In this document: positions 1 through 8,433 of the stretch, one piece after another | Position numbering within the stretch: the stretch's first letter is position 1 | How the letters are laid out: every line of letters starts with the position of its first letter | Assembly: GCF_004136555.1 (NCBI RefSeq) | Contig: NZ_NOIT01000015.1 | Span: 1-64,000, forward strand | Length of the DNA: 64,000 nucleotides | From: Kocuria carniphila | GTDB lineage: Bacteria; Actinomycetota; Actinomycetes; Actinomycetales; Micrococcaceae | Reading direction: 5' to 3' | Program-made: the position numbers and the translations under genes | Notes under the pieces: model-generated | Databases searched by the model: none | The model's input: only the letters and a program-made list of their open reading frames with translations | What the model was told of the DNA's origin: nothing

Positions 1-51
1 CCTCTACCCAGACCCCACAACACGCGCTCCGAAACGCCCCCACGCACCCGG

Positions 52-252
52 CTACCCATGCTCATCTGTGAAGGGCCCAATTAGCCCGCCCCAGCGGCTC
101 TTCATCGCTACCGCGAGACCGATGGCGGTCAGTAGGGCTGAGATGACGGCCGCCCATCCGAGCGAAAAGTTTCGGGAGAGCTGGAGAAGGCCTGCGACGA
201 GGAAGATTACGGCCGCCGCGCTGAAGATCCTTCTTGCGGTTTTGCGGGACAT
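52..252 (-). CDS. Small two-helix membrane protein, function unknown
   Basis: This encodes a 66-residue protein starting MSRKTARRIF. It has a basic N-terminus, two hydrophobic stretches (about residues 10-24 and 30-46) and a short hydrophilic tail ending FTDEHG. The open frame extends upstream to 411, but the added 53 residues are rich in Arg, Pro and Ser and look non-coding, so the internal ATG at 252 was chosen. The reverse strand also has a short open frame here, but the hydrophobic pattern favours this strand. No family is recognised. Such proteins are usually inner-membrane proteins of unknown role. Confidence 0.45.
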   Translation of the reverse strand: MSRKTARRIFSAAAVIFLVAGLLQLSRNFSLGWAAVISALLTAIGLAVAMKSRWGGLIGPFTDEHG

Positions 253-430
253 GCTCGAACTCCTCGTGCTTGAGACGCTCGACGCCGGCGCCGAAAACAT
301 GCCGTAGCGGGTACAGAAATCCGGCGCGTGACTCACCGCGAATTGGGATCCCCGGACTACAGGCGGCCGGCGAGATTCCGGTGCAGGAGGTCGGGTGCCC
401 GAACCCATCACGTCAGAATCTCTGCCCCAA

Positions 431-460
431 AATTATGAGATATCCAATTAACTCATAATT
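431..460. promoter_or_regulatory. AT-rich perfect inverted repeat upstream of the Fic gene remnant
   Basis: AATTATGAG (431-439) and CTCATAATT (452-460) are perfect reverse complements with a 12-bp spacer. They lie 15 bp before the ATG at 476, which has a GGGGAG ribosome site. In this GC-rich context the element stands out. It looks like an operator or a promoter hairpin of the decayed gene downstream. The rest of 253-475 holds nothing else I can identify. Confidence 0.5.
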
Positions 461-475
461 GCAGGGGAGCTTGTT

Positions 476-1332
476 ATGACTGCGCACCAGGGGTGGTCGG
501 CTATCGGCTACGAAGAGCACGAATGGGTGCGCAGGGCACAAGAGTGGCCTGGGGGTCGATATAGCACATGCACGGGGTTCTCATGAAGCAGCAGCCTCAT
601 CAGACGCCGGGATGGTGGCGGGATGAACCCGTGCGGATCGGTACGCGTTCGGGCTCGCCGGTGGGGGCGTCCTACATAGCCCCGCATCACACCCACATCC
701 ACGAATCGTGGATGATCTGGTCGAGTTCGTCACGAACAACTCGGTAGCCCCGATGATTGCGGTAGCTATCGGCCACGCTCAATTCGAGACCATCCACCCG
801 TTCAGTGACGGCAATGGCCGCGTGGGGGCGTGCACTGGCGCAATCCATGCTGCGTCAGAGGGGGGTCACTCAAAACGTGGCGGTGCCCGTCTCGGCTGGG
901 CTGCTGGCCGATGTCGACGGATATCACGACGCTCTGACGGCCTATCGTTCCGGAGACGTGAATCCCATGGTTCAACAATTCGCAGACGCGTCTCTGCGCG
1001 CGGTCCGGAATGCTCGTCAGTTGGTGGAAGACATCCGAAGCATCCGTACGAGCTGGGATGAACGGCTCAAGGCCCGGCGAGACTCCAATGCGTGGAGACT
1101 ACTGGATGTTCTGGCCCGCCGGCCCGTGCTCAACAGCTCGGCCGCGGCCGAAGAACTGGGTGTCAAGCAACCCAACATTTACCCACCACTAAGAGGGCTG
1201 GTGTCTGCCGGCATCGCGAAGTCAAAAGCCGAACATCAGCTGGGCCCCTTTTGGCGCAGCGATGAAGTGCTCGCGGCCATCGACGCTTTCGCTGAACGGG
1301 CCGGACGGCGGTCTGCTGCGGGGGCAGGGTAG
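476..1332 (+). pseudogene. Fic family protein (AMP/NMP-transferase fold), multiply disrupted
   Basis: Four pieces of one Fic protein lie in order but in different frames. Piece 1 is an N-terminal fragment, MTAHQGWSAIGYEEHEW, ending at a stop at 584. Piece 2, from about 607 to 700 (WWRDEPVRIGTRSG, then VGASYIAPHHTHI), follows an apparent internal deletion. Piece 3 (708-826) carries the Fic signature HPFSDGNGR. Piece 4 (828-1332) continues RALAQSMLRQRGVTQ through a C-terminal winged-helix-like region. The third break is one extra G in the run 824-828; removing it restores GNGRVGRALAQ. The second break is a one-base loss near 700. Intact relatives modify target proteins by transferring a nucleotide phosphate to a hydroxyl side chain. 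Loss of function is inferred from the frame breaks. Confidence 0.8.
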
Positions 1333-1463
1333 GGAACCATGAACGGGAGGCTTCAGATGTGGGTCGGCCCCTTGTTCTCGTGCGACACGTATGCAGCGCC
1401 CGCCGCAAGTGAACGCGGCGTCGGCTCCTTGTCTCCCACAGGGCATCAAGTGATACTGAGGAA

Positions 1464-2699
1464 ATGTCGACACAGGATCACAAACAGCGCGCTGGATGGC
1501 TTCCCGAACAGGACGACCTGGAGTCGTGGTTGCAGCGACTCGAGGAGAAGGACCGGGATCGCGGGTCGGACGCTCCGCTGCATCCCGCGGTCGAGCGGCT
1601 GCGGCAGCTGGTCGAGTCTGACGCGACCGTGCGGATGTACATGACCCGGATGATCGAGCAGGTGCCGCTGGCTAAGCCGTACAGTCGCCGGCACCTGCAC
1701 AGCGTCGATCAACTGCTGCGGCTGATCAACCGGGTGATCACCACGGCCCCGGAATTCAGCGAGGCTTCAATGGTCATGACACCGATGGCCGGGCTGCTGG
1801 ACTGGACGATGGGTACCCCGGCCGGCTTCGCTTTCTACCGGGACCCCCGGGTCAACGAGGTTCTGAAGGACATTCTGAACGCCTGGTGCGAGTACCTCGA
1901 CAGCCCGGACTCATTGTCCGTGCTGAACGATTCACCGGCCGGGTGGAAGGGCGACACGGCCCAGGAGGTTGTGGGCATGGACCAGTTCGTCCACGATCCC
2001 GCCCATGAGCACTGGGGCTTCACCTCCTGGAACGACTTCTTCACCCGCCACTTCGCCGAGGGCCGCCGCCCGGTGGCCGGACCCGCGGACGACCGGGTGA
2101 TCGCCTCCGTCTGCGAGTCGACCCCCTACAAACTCAGCACGGGAGTGCGCCGGCGCGACGAGTTCTGGGTCAAGGGACAGCCCTATTCCCTGGAGGACCT
2201 GCTCGCCCACGACGCGGACGTCGACGAGTTCGTCGGCGGCACCGTCTACCAGGCCTTCCTCAGCGCGACCAACTACCACCGCTGGCACAGTCCCGTGTCC
2301 GGGACCGTCCGGCGCGCGTTCGTGCAGCCCGGCACCTACTTCTCCGAGGCCGACACCGAGGGCAAGAAGTCCATCGAGCCACCCGAGTCCCAGGGGTACC
2401 TCGCGCACATGGCCACCCGCGCGATCATCCTCATCGACGCGGACAACCCCGCCATCGGCCTGATCGCCGTCGTGCTGGTGGGCATGAACGAGGTCTCCTC
2501 CTGCGTTGTCGATCCGCACGTCACCCCGGGCCACCACCTGGAGAAGGGCGAGGAGCTGGGTTATTTCCAGTACGGCGGGTCCACCGAGTGCGTCGTCTTC
2601 CGGCCCGACGTCATCGAGAGCATCGCGCTGCAGGCCGTCCCGCGTCCCGGTGCCGTTCCCATGAAGGTCCGCTCACACCTGGCCACCGCCGTGCGCTGA
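1464..2699 (+). CDS. Phosphatidylserine-decarboxylase-family pyruvoyl enzyme, PsiD-like
   Basis: This 411-residue protein has two parts. An N-terminal domain (about 30-170) resembles the PSD-associated helical domain found in PsiD-type decarboxylases. The PSD catalytic domain (about 185-395) contains WGFTSWNDFFTRHF, a CESTPYKL block, and NYHRWHSPVSG with a catalytic-type His. Near the C-terminus YGGST (Ser373) matches the serinolysis site where PSD proenzymes cut themselves to make the pyruvoyl group. There is no N-terminal membrane helix, unlike bacterial Psd proteins that act on phospholipid. Family knowledge therefore suggests a soluble decarboxylase of an amino acid or other small substrate rather than the main phospholipid enzyme; the substrate is unknown. 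GAGGA lies very close to the ATG. The gene stands alone. Confidence 0.8.
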   Translation: MSTQDHKQRAGWLPEQDDLESWLQRLEEKDRDRGSDAPLHPAVERLRQLVESDATVRMYMTRMIEQVPLAKPYSRRHLHSVDQLLRLINRVITTAPEFSEASMVMTPMAGLLDWTMGTPAGFAFYRDPRVNEVLKDILNAWCEYLDSPDSLSVLNDSPAGWKGDTAQEVVGMDQFVHDPAHEHWGFTSWNDFFTRHFAEGRRPVAGPADDRVIASVCESTPYKLSTGVRRRDEFWVKGQPYSLEDLLAHDADVDEFVGGTVYQAFLSATNYHRWHSPVSGTVRRAFVQPGTYFSEADTEGKKSIEPPESQGYLAHMATRAIILIDADNPAIGLIAVVLVGMNEVSSCVVDPHVTPGHHLEKGEELGYFQYGGSTECVVFRPDVIESIALQAVPRPGAVPMKVRSHLATAVR

Positions 2700-2792
2700 G
2701 CCCGACGACGCCGCCGCTCGGCTGTCCCGGAGGCCCCGCACCGGAACCACGGACCCAATCACGCGCAAGGAACTAGAACTGAACGCGCCCAC

Positions 2793-3143
2793 TCACACGG
2801 TCGTAGCTTTCGGTACCACCCGACGCCGCCCGCGCAGCACCACGTAGAGCACGAACGCCTGTACGAGCCCGGAGAGAATCAGCACGAACAGGGCCACGCC
2901 GGGTCCGAAGACATCAAAGGGACCCGTGGCGGAGAGCAGGAGCAGCGACGTCGGCGCCGTCAGCGCGATGGCGGGCAGTCCCTCGAACGTGGCACCGATC
3001 GCGTCCGGGTCCGGGTTGACCAGGAAGTACAACAGGTACGCGAGGGCCAGGGCCACCAGGAACAGGTACACCCCCGCCGCAGCGATCGCGAATACGCCCA
3101 GGTTGTAATCGCGGAAGCGCAGCTGCCGTCGGAAGAAGTCCAT
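2793..3143 (-). CDS. Small membrane protein with three predicted helices
   Basis: This 116-residue protein starts MDFFRRQLRFRDYNLGVF and has hydrophobic segments at about 17-42, 55-75 and 80-103, with a basic tail (RGRRRVV). The open frame runs up to 3272, but the extra residues look non-coding, so the ATG at 3143 was chosen. It converges with the decarboxylase gene and follows the exopolysaccharide cluster in the same orientation after a 206-bp gap that contains its own promoter-like elements. No function can be assigned. Confidence 0.55.
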   Translation of the reverse strand: MDFFRRQLRFRDYNLGVFAIAAAGVYLFLVALALAYLLYFLVNPDPDAIGATFEGLPAIALTAPTSLLLLSATGPFDVFGPGVALFVLILSGLVQAFVLYVVLRGRRRVVPKATTV

Positions 3144-3257
3144 GCGGGGGTCCTTGTCCACGGTTCCCGCCCAGCCGCCCGGCGGTACGGGATCCGTTGC
3201 TCTGAAGCCGCAGGCCCCAGGGGATCCTCGGGTCTGGCGCCAGTATATCCCGCTGCA

Positions 3258-3273
3258 AGTGATAAAGATCACA
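3258..3273. promoter_or_regulatory. CRP/GlxR-like site
   Basis: AGTGA-TAAAGA-TCACA matches the CRP-family consensus TGTGA-N6-TCACA at nine of ten half-site positions. On the minus strand a TATACT -10 (3243-3248) lies just downstream, so the site would cover the -35 zone of the small membrane protein gene. That position suggests repression, or a regulator replacing -35 contacts; this is inference. Confidence 0.5.
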
Positions 3274-3349
3274 CGGGGTTCACGTCTCCGTGAGACCCCC
3301 GATTCACCGCGCCGATCCCACCCGCGCGCAAGACGAACCGGTGAGCTGA

Positions 3350-5116
3350 CTACTTCAGCTCCGTCACCGGCACGAACTCGTATCCCAACTCCCGGATGCC
3401 CTCCACCGTGTCCTTGAGGTAGTTGATGTCCAGGTAGGGGTGGAAGAAGAAACTCGCCGTGGATTCACGAACGGCCAGGTGCGCCTCGGCCCGGGAGATC
3501 AGGAACTCCGGGTCGCGGGTGGCGTGGTTGTTCTGTTCCGACTCGGTGATGTTGCCCAGGTTCTCCGGGTACACCTTGCTGCCGTAAATGTCATGCACGG
3601 TGTACGGGAAGTGCTGGCTGTAGGCCCGGCCTGCCTCGCTGGGCTCGCCCGAGAGGATCCCCGCGAAGTAGTCGCTCTGCTCGTACCGAGCGTCATAGAC
3701 GTCAGTCATGGCCGCATACGCGTTGGGTGATGCGGCGTAGTGCGGGGTCTCGAAGATCTCCGGCTCGCCCAGCCCGGCGTCGACCATGACTTGGCGGCCT
3801 TTTTCGATGCGCGCGGTGTGCTGCTCCATGGAGTCCTCGGCGATCCGGCCGATCTGGCGAATGTAAGAGGTGTTCGAGCACTCCCCGAACTCGAAGGGCT
3901 GACGCGCGGTGGCACTGCATCCGTAGCGGTAGAACTCGTAATCCTCACCGCTGCGGCCGCTGTACGGATTGTCAAGGGTGCCGAACTGGTGCGTGGTGCC
4001 GTGTTGAATCAGCGTTCCACCGCGCTCCTGCATGTATTTGAGCGCATCCACCACCTCGGGACGATCCAGCAGACTCAGCCCGTACCAATCGTCCCCCTCG
4101 GGAGTTTTGGCGATGTGAATGGGCATAACGGCCACCTGGAACGGGACACCGGCTTTCTGGAGGTAGTCGGCCATGGCGCGCAGGTCGGCGGGATCGGACT
4201 CCGGCCCCACGTCCTCCAACCGCACCGCGGCCTGCTTCACCGCGGCGGTGTCCGGTGCCAGCAGCCCGTAGAACAAATCCGAATAAATCAAATAGACGTC
4301 ATTCTCGTCGATGTAGTCCAACGGGATCTCGCTCACGAACGTCAGATTCTCGGAACGCACCGCCCACGGAACGTCCTGAGCGCCGTCGGCATTATCGGGC
4401 ACGCAGGAAACCGGGGCGTCGTCCTTGCGGCATTGCGCGCTGGCCAGCACCTGCACGGAGCTACCGGATTCCACGACGGGCGATTCCAAGATCGCCACGG
4501 AATCGGTGTATCGCGCCACGTCCTTGTCGTTGTAACGGACCGAATGGACCAGGTCGCTGCTCACGGTCCGCGTCTGGCCCGGGTCCCAGCCGAATTCGGA
4601 ACGGAACTGCGCCGTTCGGTCGCTCGTCATCGCGTTCAGGTTCTCGCCCACCCACATCACCGGGGTGTCCGAGGTCAGAACATCATCCAGGAACGCGGGC
4701 GGGAGCGTGGCCGCGGAATCCGTCCCGATGTACACCACGGCGTCGTAGTCGTTCATGGCGTTGTCCGCGTACTCGGCCACCGGTTTGATCTCCGCCGTCC
4801 CGAAATGGGTCACCAGGTTTCCCGTGGCCACGGCGTACAGTTCACCGTTGGAGGACGTGTTGTCCGTCTTGTCATACAGCACCAGCGTGGAGGCCTTACC
4901 TTCCTCGCCGAACGTGGCGGGGAAAGTGGCTTCCGAACCATCCCCCTCCCCGTCGGAGACGGTCGTGTACTCCTTGGCCAACGGTGAACCCTGGCCCTCG
5001 CGCAACGAATCGTTGGTCAAACCGAAAACTACCGCGGTGGACATGAGCAACAGAACGAACAGTCCCGCGACCCAGGCGGCGCGTTGGCCCCTCGACAATT
5101 GAAAAGTCTTGCTCAT
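3350..5116 (-). CDS. DUF2334 protein, polysaccharide-deacetylase-like, membrane-anchored
   Basis: This 588-residue protein has a cytoplasmic basic start and one N-terminal membrane helix (about 14-34), so the rest is predicted to lie outside the membrane. Residues about 290-588 are a DUF2334 domain: the RLEDVGP block (Arg299, Glu301, Asp302), IQHGTTHQFG and FFFHPYLD are the expected metal-site and catalytic-type segments of the deacetylase-like barrel. The region 55-280 is a separate domain without a name I can give. It ends the minus-strand cluster containing the GT2 synthase and the UDP-GlcNAc 2-epimerase. A role in trimming or deacetylating the exported polysaccharide is therefore likely. 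Activity is inferred from family and context only. Confidence 0.75.
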   Translation of the reverse strand: MSKTFQLSRGQRAAWVAGLFVLLLMSTAVVFGLTNDSLREGQGSPLAKEYTTVSDGEGDGSEATFPATFGEEGKASTLVLYDKTDNTSSNGELYAVATGNLVTHFGTAEIKPVAEYADNAMNDYDAVVYIGTDSAATLPPAFLDDVLTSDTPVMWVGENLNAMTSDRTAQFRSEFGWDPGQTRTVSSDLVHSVRYNDKDVARYTDSVAILESPVVESGSSVQVLASAQCRKDDAPVSCVPDNADGAQDVPWAVRSENLTFVSEIPLDYIDENDVYLIYSDLFYGLLAPDTAAVKQAAVRLEDVGPESDPADLRAMADYLQKAGVPFQVAVMPIHIAKTPEGDDWYGLSLLDRPEVVDALKYMQERGGTLIQHGTTHQFGTLDNPYSGRSGEDYEFYRYGCSATARQPFEFGECSNTSYIRQIGRIAEDSMEQHTARIEKGRQVMVDAGLGEPEIFETPHYAASPNAYAAMTDVYDARYEQSDYFAGILSGEPSEAGRAYSQHFPYTVHDIYGSKVYPENLGNITESEQNNHATRDPEFLISRAEAHLAVRESTASFFFHPYLDINYLKDTVEGIRELGYEFVPVTELK

Positions 5117-5190
5117 GGCTCCCCCGCCTGAACGTGATGTGGATCGTGAAATATAGGTGTTCGCCCAAGTCCGAACACCGTGTGAAAAAC

Positions 5191-6390
5191 TCAGTGGGCG
5201 GCGGCCCGGGTGAACGGTGGTTTGCCAAAGCTGAACTCATCCACGGCATCCCCCATGCCGAAGTGCCGAGCCACCGCGTGCACCGTGCGTTCCGCCGCAC
5301 GGCCGTCCCCGTACGGATTGAGCCCCCGTGACATGCGGCCGTACGCGAGGCTGTTGCTAATCAAGGTGGAAACCTCTCGGGCAATGGTGTTCTCATCGGT
5401 CCCGACCAACTTCACCATGCCGGTTTCCACGGCTTCCGGTCGCTCGGTGGTCTCACGCAGCACCAGGACCGGTTTGCCCAATGAAGGACCTTCCTCCTGC
5501 ACACCGCCACTGTCGGTGAGGATGATCTTGGACCGTTCCATCAGCGCGCAGAACTGCGCGTAGGGCAACGGTTCGATCATCAGCACGTTGTCATGCCCCC
5601 GCAGGGCCGGTCGTAGCGCCTCGCGCACCATAGGATTCGGGTGCGCGGGGAAAATGAAATCGTGGTCGGGGTGCCTCCTGGCCAGCGTGGCTACGGCCCG
5701 GCCCACGGCCTCCAACGGTTCGCCCCACGATTGCCGCCGGTGGGCCGTGACCAGAACGACCGGGCGACCGCGGCCCAGGCGTCGGACCAGAGCGGCGTCG
5801 GTGATCCGGGGCCGGGACGCCACGGTGGCCAACAGGGCGTCGATGCCCGAATTGCCCGTGACCACAATGTCCGACGCCGCCACGTTCTCCCGCAGCAAAT
5901 TCTCGCGACTTGCCGCCGTGGGGGCCAGGTGCAGGCTGGCGATCTGCCCGGTGAGACGCCGGTTGATCTCCTCCGGGAACGGCGAGGACCTGTCACCCGT
6001 GCGCAGCCCGGCCTCCGTGTGGATCACCGGAATCTCGGAGTAGGAGGCCGCGAGCGCGCCCATGAAAGACGTCGTCGTGTCACCCTGAACCAGCACAGCA
6101 TCGGGCCGCTCCGTCTGCAGGACCCGAGTCAGCCCCTCGAGGGTGCGTGCGCTGATCTGTGTGAGCGTCTGTCCGGGGACATGGATGTCCAGGTCGTGAT
6201 CGGGGACGATACCGAAATCCTCGTTGACCTGCTCCAGCATCTCGCGGTGCTGCCCCGTGACGACCACGCGTACTCGGAAACGCGGATCTTTGCGCAGCGC
6301 CAGAACGAGCGGCGCCATTTTGATGCCCTCGGGGAGGGTTCCGTAAACCGCCATGATGGTGACCGGCTGAAGGGGGGGTGTTCGTACCAT
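5191..6390 (-). CDS. wecB: UDP-N-acetylglucosamine 2-epimerase (non-hydrolysing)
   Basis: This 399-residue protein is of the usual length for MnaA/WecB. It interconverts UDP-GlcNAc and UDP-ManNAc in the cytoplasm. Visible hallmarks are YGTLPEGIKMAPL at the N-terminus, VQGDTTT, HTEAGLRTGD, VTAHRRQSWGE and TDSGGVQEEGPSLGKPVL, which form the two Rossmann halves around the nucleotide sugar. The ATG at 6390 follows GGAGAAATT and is preferred over the longer frame starting at 6417. In this bacterium it could feed teichoic-acid linkage-unit synthesis, but its place inside a cluster with a GT2 synthase and a DUF2334 protein suggests it supplies ManNAc for that polymer or sets its composition. Confidence 0.9.
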   Translation of the reverse strand: MVRTPPLQPVTIMAVYGTLPEGIKMAPLVLALRKDPRFRVRVVVTGQHREMLEQVNEDFGIVPDHDLDIHVPGQTLTQISARTLEGLTRVLQTERPDAVLVQGDTTTSFMGALAASYSEIPVIHTEAGLRTGDRSSPFPEEINRRLTGQIASLHLAPTAASRENLLRENVAASDIVVTGNSGIDALLATVASRPRITDAALVRRLGRGRPVVLVTAHRRQSWGEPLEAVGRAVATLARRHPDHDFIFPAHPNPMVREALRPALRGHDNVLMIEPLPYAQFCALMERSKIILTDSGGVQEEGPSLGKPVLVLRETTERPEAVETGMVKLVGTDENTIAREVSTLISNSLAYGRMSRGLNPYGDGRAAERTVHAVARHFGMGDAVDEFSFGKPPFTRAAAH

Positions 6391-6436
6391 AATTTCTCCT
6401 CTGGGATGCCGGCCCACGGCACCCCGATTGTTAGCG

Positions 6437-7099
6437 TCAGTCTCCCGATTCGGTGGCCACGCTGAGGTCCATGAAGCGGACCCGGGCGTCCTCCGTGTAC
6501 AGCCCGATGGAGCCCCCGCGGTACGGCCGCTCCGTGTCAGTCACCGTGGCCAGAACATGACCGTCCACGCTGACGGTCATCCGGGGCCAGTCCTGCTCGA
6601 TCCGCACTTGATATTCCTGACCGATGGGAAATTTCTTGTCCTCCCCGGTGGCCAGGAAACGCTGGCTTCCCGGATAGTCGGGGTCCTGCTTGGAAATCTC
6701 CCAGCCGTTGGGCTTGAGCGCCACGGCGTAGAAGTGGTCGTTGTCCCGGAAATTCCACAGCACCCAGCCCACCTCCCACACGTTGGGAGATCCCTCGCGC
6801 ACCTGCTCCTCGGTCTTCATGGTGATCTCGAAGTCCGCGTCCTGGTACGTCTCGGTGGTGTGCACCAGTGACCCGTGGGTGACATCCGCCGACGTCGCCG
6901 CGTTGGGTTCCAGCACCACCTGCTGGTCCGTACCCACCGTCCGGCCGTGCCCGTTGTACAGCGCCGTCCACCGGCCGTGGGTTTCTCCGTCCGCCCAGGG
7001 CTGGACCCGCCACACGTTATTGACCCCCGCCGTGACCAACAGCGCCAGGAGCACGGCTCCCAGTAGCACCGCCGGCAATTTCTTCGGGTATGGCCTCAC
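6437..7099 (-). CDS. Membrane-anchored jelly-roll (LamG/DUF1080-like) protein
   Basis: This 220-residue protein has an uncleaved signal anchor (about 8-25) followed by an extracytoplasmic beta-rich domain. The succession of segments FEITMKTEEQ, GWVLWNFRDNDHFYAVAL, RIEQDWPRMTVSVDG and GSIGLYTEDARVRFMDL is typical of concanavalin-like jelly-roll domains that bind or cleave glycans. No clear catalytic pair is visible, so binding is as likely as hydrolysis. It starts at a GTG (7099) after GGAG and overlaps the 3' end of the GT2 gene by 83 bp in another frame, which implies translational coupling. Context suggests a role on the exported polymer. Confidence 0.6.
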   Translation of the reverse strand: MRPYPKKLPAVLLGAVLLALLVTAGVNNVWRVQPWADGETHGRWTALYNGHGRTVGTDQQVVLEPNAATSADVTHGSLVHTTETYQDADFEITMKTEEQVREGSPNVWEVGWVLWNFRDNDHFYAVALKPNGWEISKQDPDYPGSQRFLATGEDKKFPIGQEYQVRIEQDWPRMTVSVDGHVLATVTDTERPYRGGSIGLYTEDARVRFMDLSVATESGD

Positions 7100-8423
7100 C
7101 TGTCAGCTCCTCCGCGGACGTATCCACTTGATTTCTGCTTTCGACATTGCGTTCTGTCTTGGTCCACGAGTTCTGGCCGATCACGGCGCGGTAGGCGGCC
7201 TTCCAGCCCGCCACGTACCAGAGCAGGGCATAGAGGACGTACCCGTGAATCAGCACCACGGCCACGAACGGGTTCAACCCTTGATGTTTCTCCTGCGACC
7301 AGTACACGAATCCGAACAGCACGGCGGGTCCGAACGCCACCAGGTAGGCAGAGAGCCACCAGGGGGAGACCACGGCCTGTCCCAGGGCGATCCCGAGCAG
7401 GATGTCCAGGACCCAGAACGCGAATGCCGCACTGAGGAAGGACGTGACCAGGAGCAGAAACGGGCTGGTCAGGTGATACAGAATGTCCGCCCTGCGCGTT
7501 CCGGTCAGATCGCGCAGGACCCAGGGCACCAGGTTCCAGGACTGAAGGTGCCCCTGGAACCAGCGGGTGCGCTGCTTGATCCACCGCTTGACGTCCACCA
7601 GGCCCTGCTGGTGCACGGATGAGGTGGAGCAGAACTCGATGTCCCACTCGTCGATGTGCAGCCGGACCCCCAGGTCCAGGTCCTCCGTGAGACTTCGCGA
7701 CCACGGGGACGGGCCCAGACCGGTCAGCGCGGACAACCGCACGAATTGGCCGTTACCGCCCAGACCCACGCTGCCCAAGTGGCGGCGACCGCGTTGGAAC
7801 ACGTGAGTGAACAGCACGAATTCGATGTCCTGCATGCGAGCCAAGAGGTTCTGTTGACGGTTGTTGATGCGAACCCCGACCTGTACGGCGCCCAGTTGCT
7901 CGTCGGAGAACAGGGGCATGACATCACCCAGAGTGTGGGGGTCCAATCGGCCGTCCGCGTCCATGACGCATACGATCACTTCGGATTGCGGCAACCCGGC
8001 GATCAACTCACCCGCCACGAGGTGACGGATGGCCGCGTTCAAAGCCTCACCCTTACCTTGACGAGCTTCCGGTAGGACACGTTGGAACAGGTGAACGCGT
8101 GGGTCCGGATGTGAACGAACGATGTCCGCGGTGCCGTCATCGGACCCGTCATCAATCACGAGAATATGGATTCGCGGATAAGTGGGACTGGTTAGACGGT
8201 CCAAGCTGGCTTCCAGGACGCGATCCTCGTTCAAACACGGAACCACGAAAACTACGGTCATTCCTGAATCGGAATTAATAGCGTGACCTGGGCGGACTCC
8301 GTGTTCACGAGGTTCAAAACGAGAAAGCAGCAACAATGTCAAGCCGTACAGGACGCTAACCAGTACCAGGGCAATTGCGAGCCACAGAACCAAATCGATC
8401 CTGTTCCCAAAAAATATGATCAT
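7017..8423 (-). CDS. Processive family 2 glycosyltransferase (exopolysaccharide synthase)
   Basis: This 468-residue membrane enzyme has an N-terminal helix (about 8-34), a GT-A catalytic domain and about four C-terminal helices (about 330-440). The synthase motifs are complete: IDDGSDDG for the nucleotide, Asp155-Ala-Asp157 for the metal, Thr246-Glu247-Asp248 as catalytic base, and Gln284-Arg-Thr-Arg-Trp288 (QxxRW), the signature of processive polymer synthases such as PgaC/IcaA and hyaluronan synthase. It would elongate a beta-linked polymer and move it across the membrane. It lies just downstream of a two-helix small protein, like the PgaC-PgaD pair, and upstream of the 2-epimerase. The exact sugar is not readable from sequence. 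Confidence 0.85.
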   Translation of the reverse strand: MIIFFGNRIDLVLWLAIALVLVSVLYGLTLLLLSRFEPREHGVRPGHAINSDSGMTVVFVVPCLNEDRVLEASLDRLTSPTYPRIHILVIDDGSDDGTADIVRSHPDPRVHLFQRVLPEARQGKGEALNAAIRHLVAGELIAGLPQSEVIVCVMDADGRLDPHTLGDVMPLFSDEQLGAVQVGVRINNRQQNLLARMQDIEFVLFTHVFQRGRRHLGSVGLGGNGQFVRLSALTGLGPSPWSRSLTEDLDLGVRLHIDEWDIEFCSTSSVHQQGLVDVKRWIKQRTRWFQGHLQSWNLVPWVLRDLTGTRRADILYHLTSPFLLLVTSFLSAAFAFWVLDILLGIALGQAVVSPWWLSAYLVAFGPAVLFGFVYWSQEKHQGLNPFVAVVLIHGYVLYALLWYVAGWKAAYRAVIGQNSWTKTERNVESRNQVDTSAEELTGEAIPEEIAGGATGSRAPGAVGHGGGQ

Positions 8424-8433
8424 GACGGATTCT

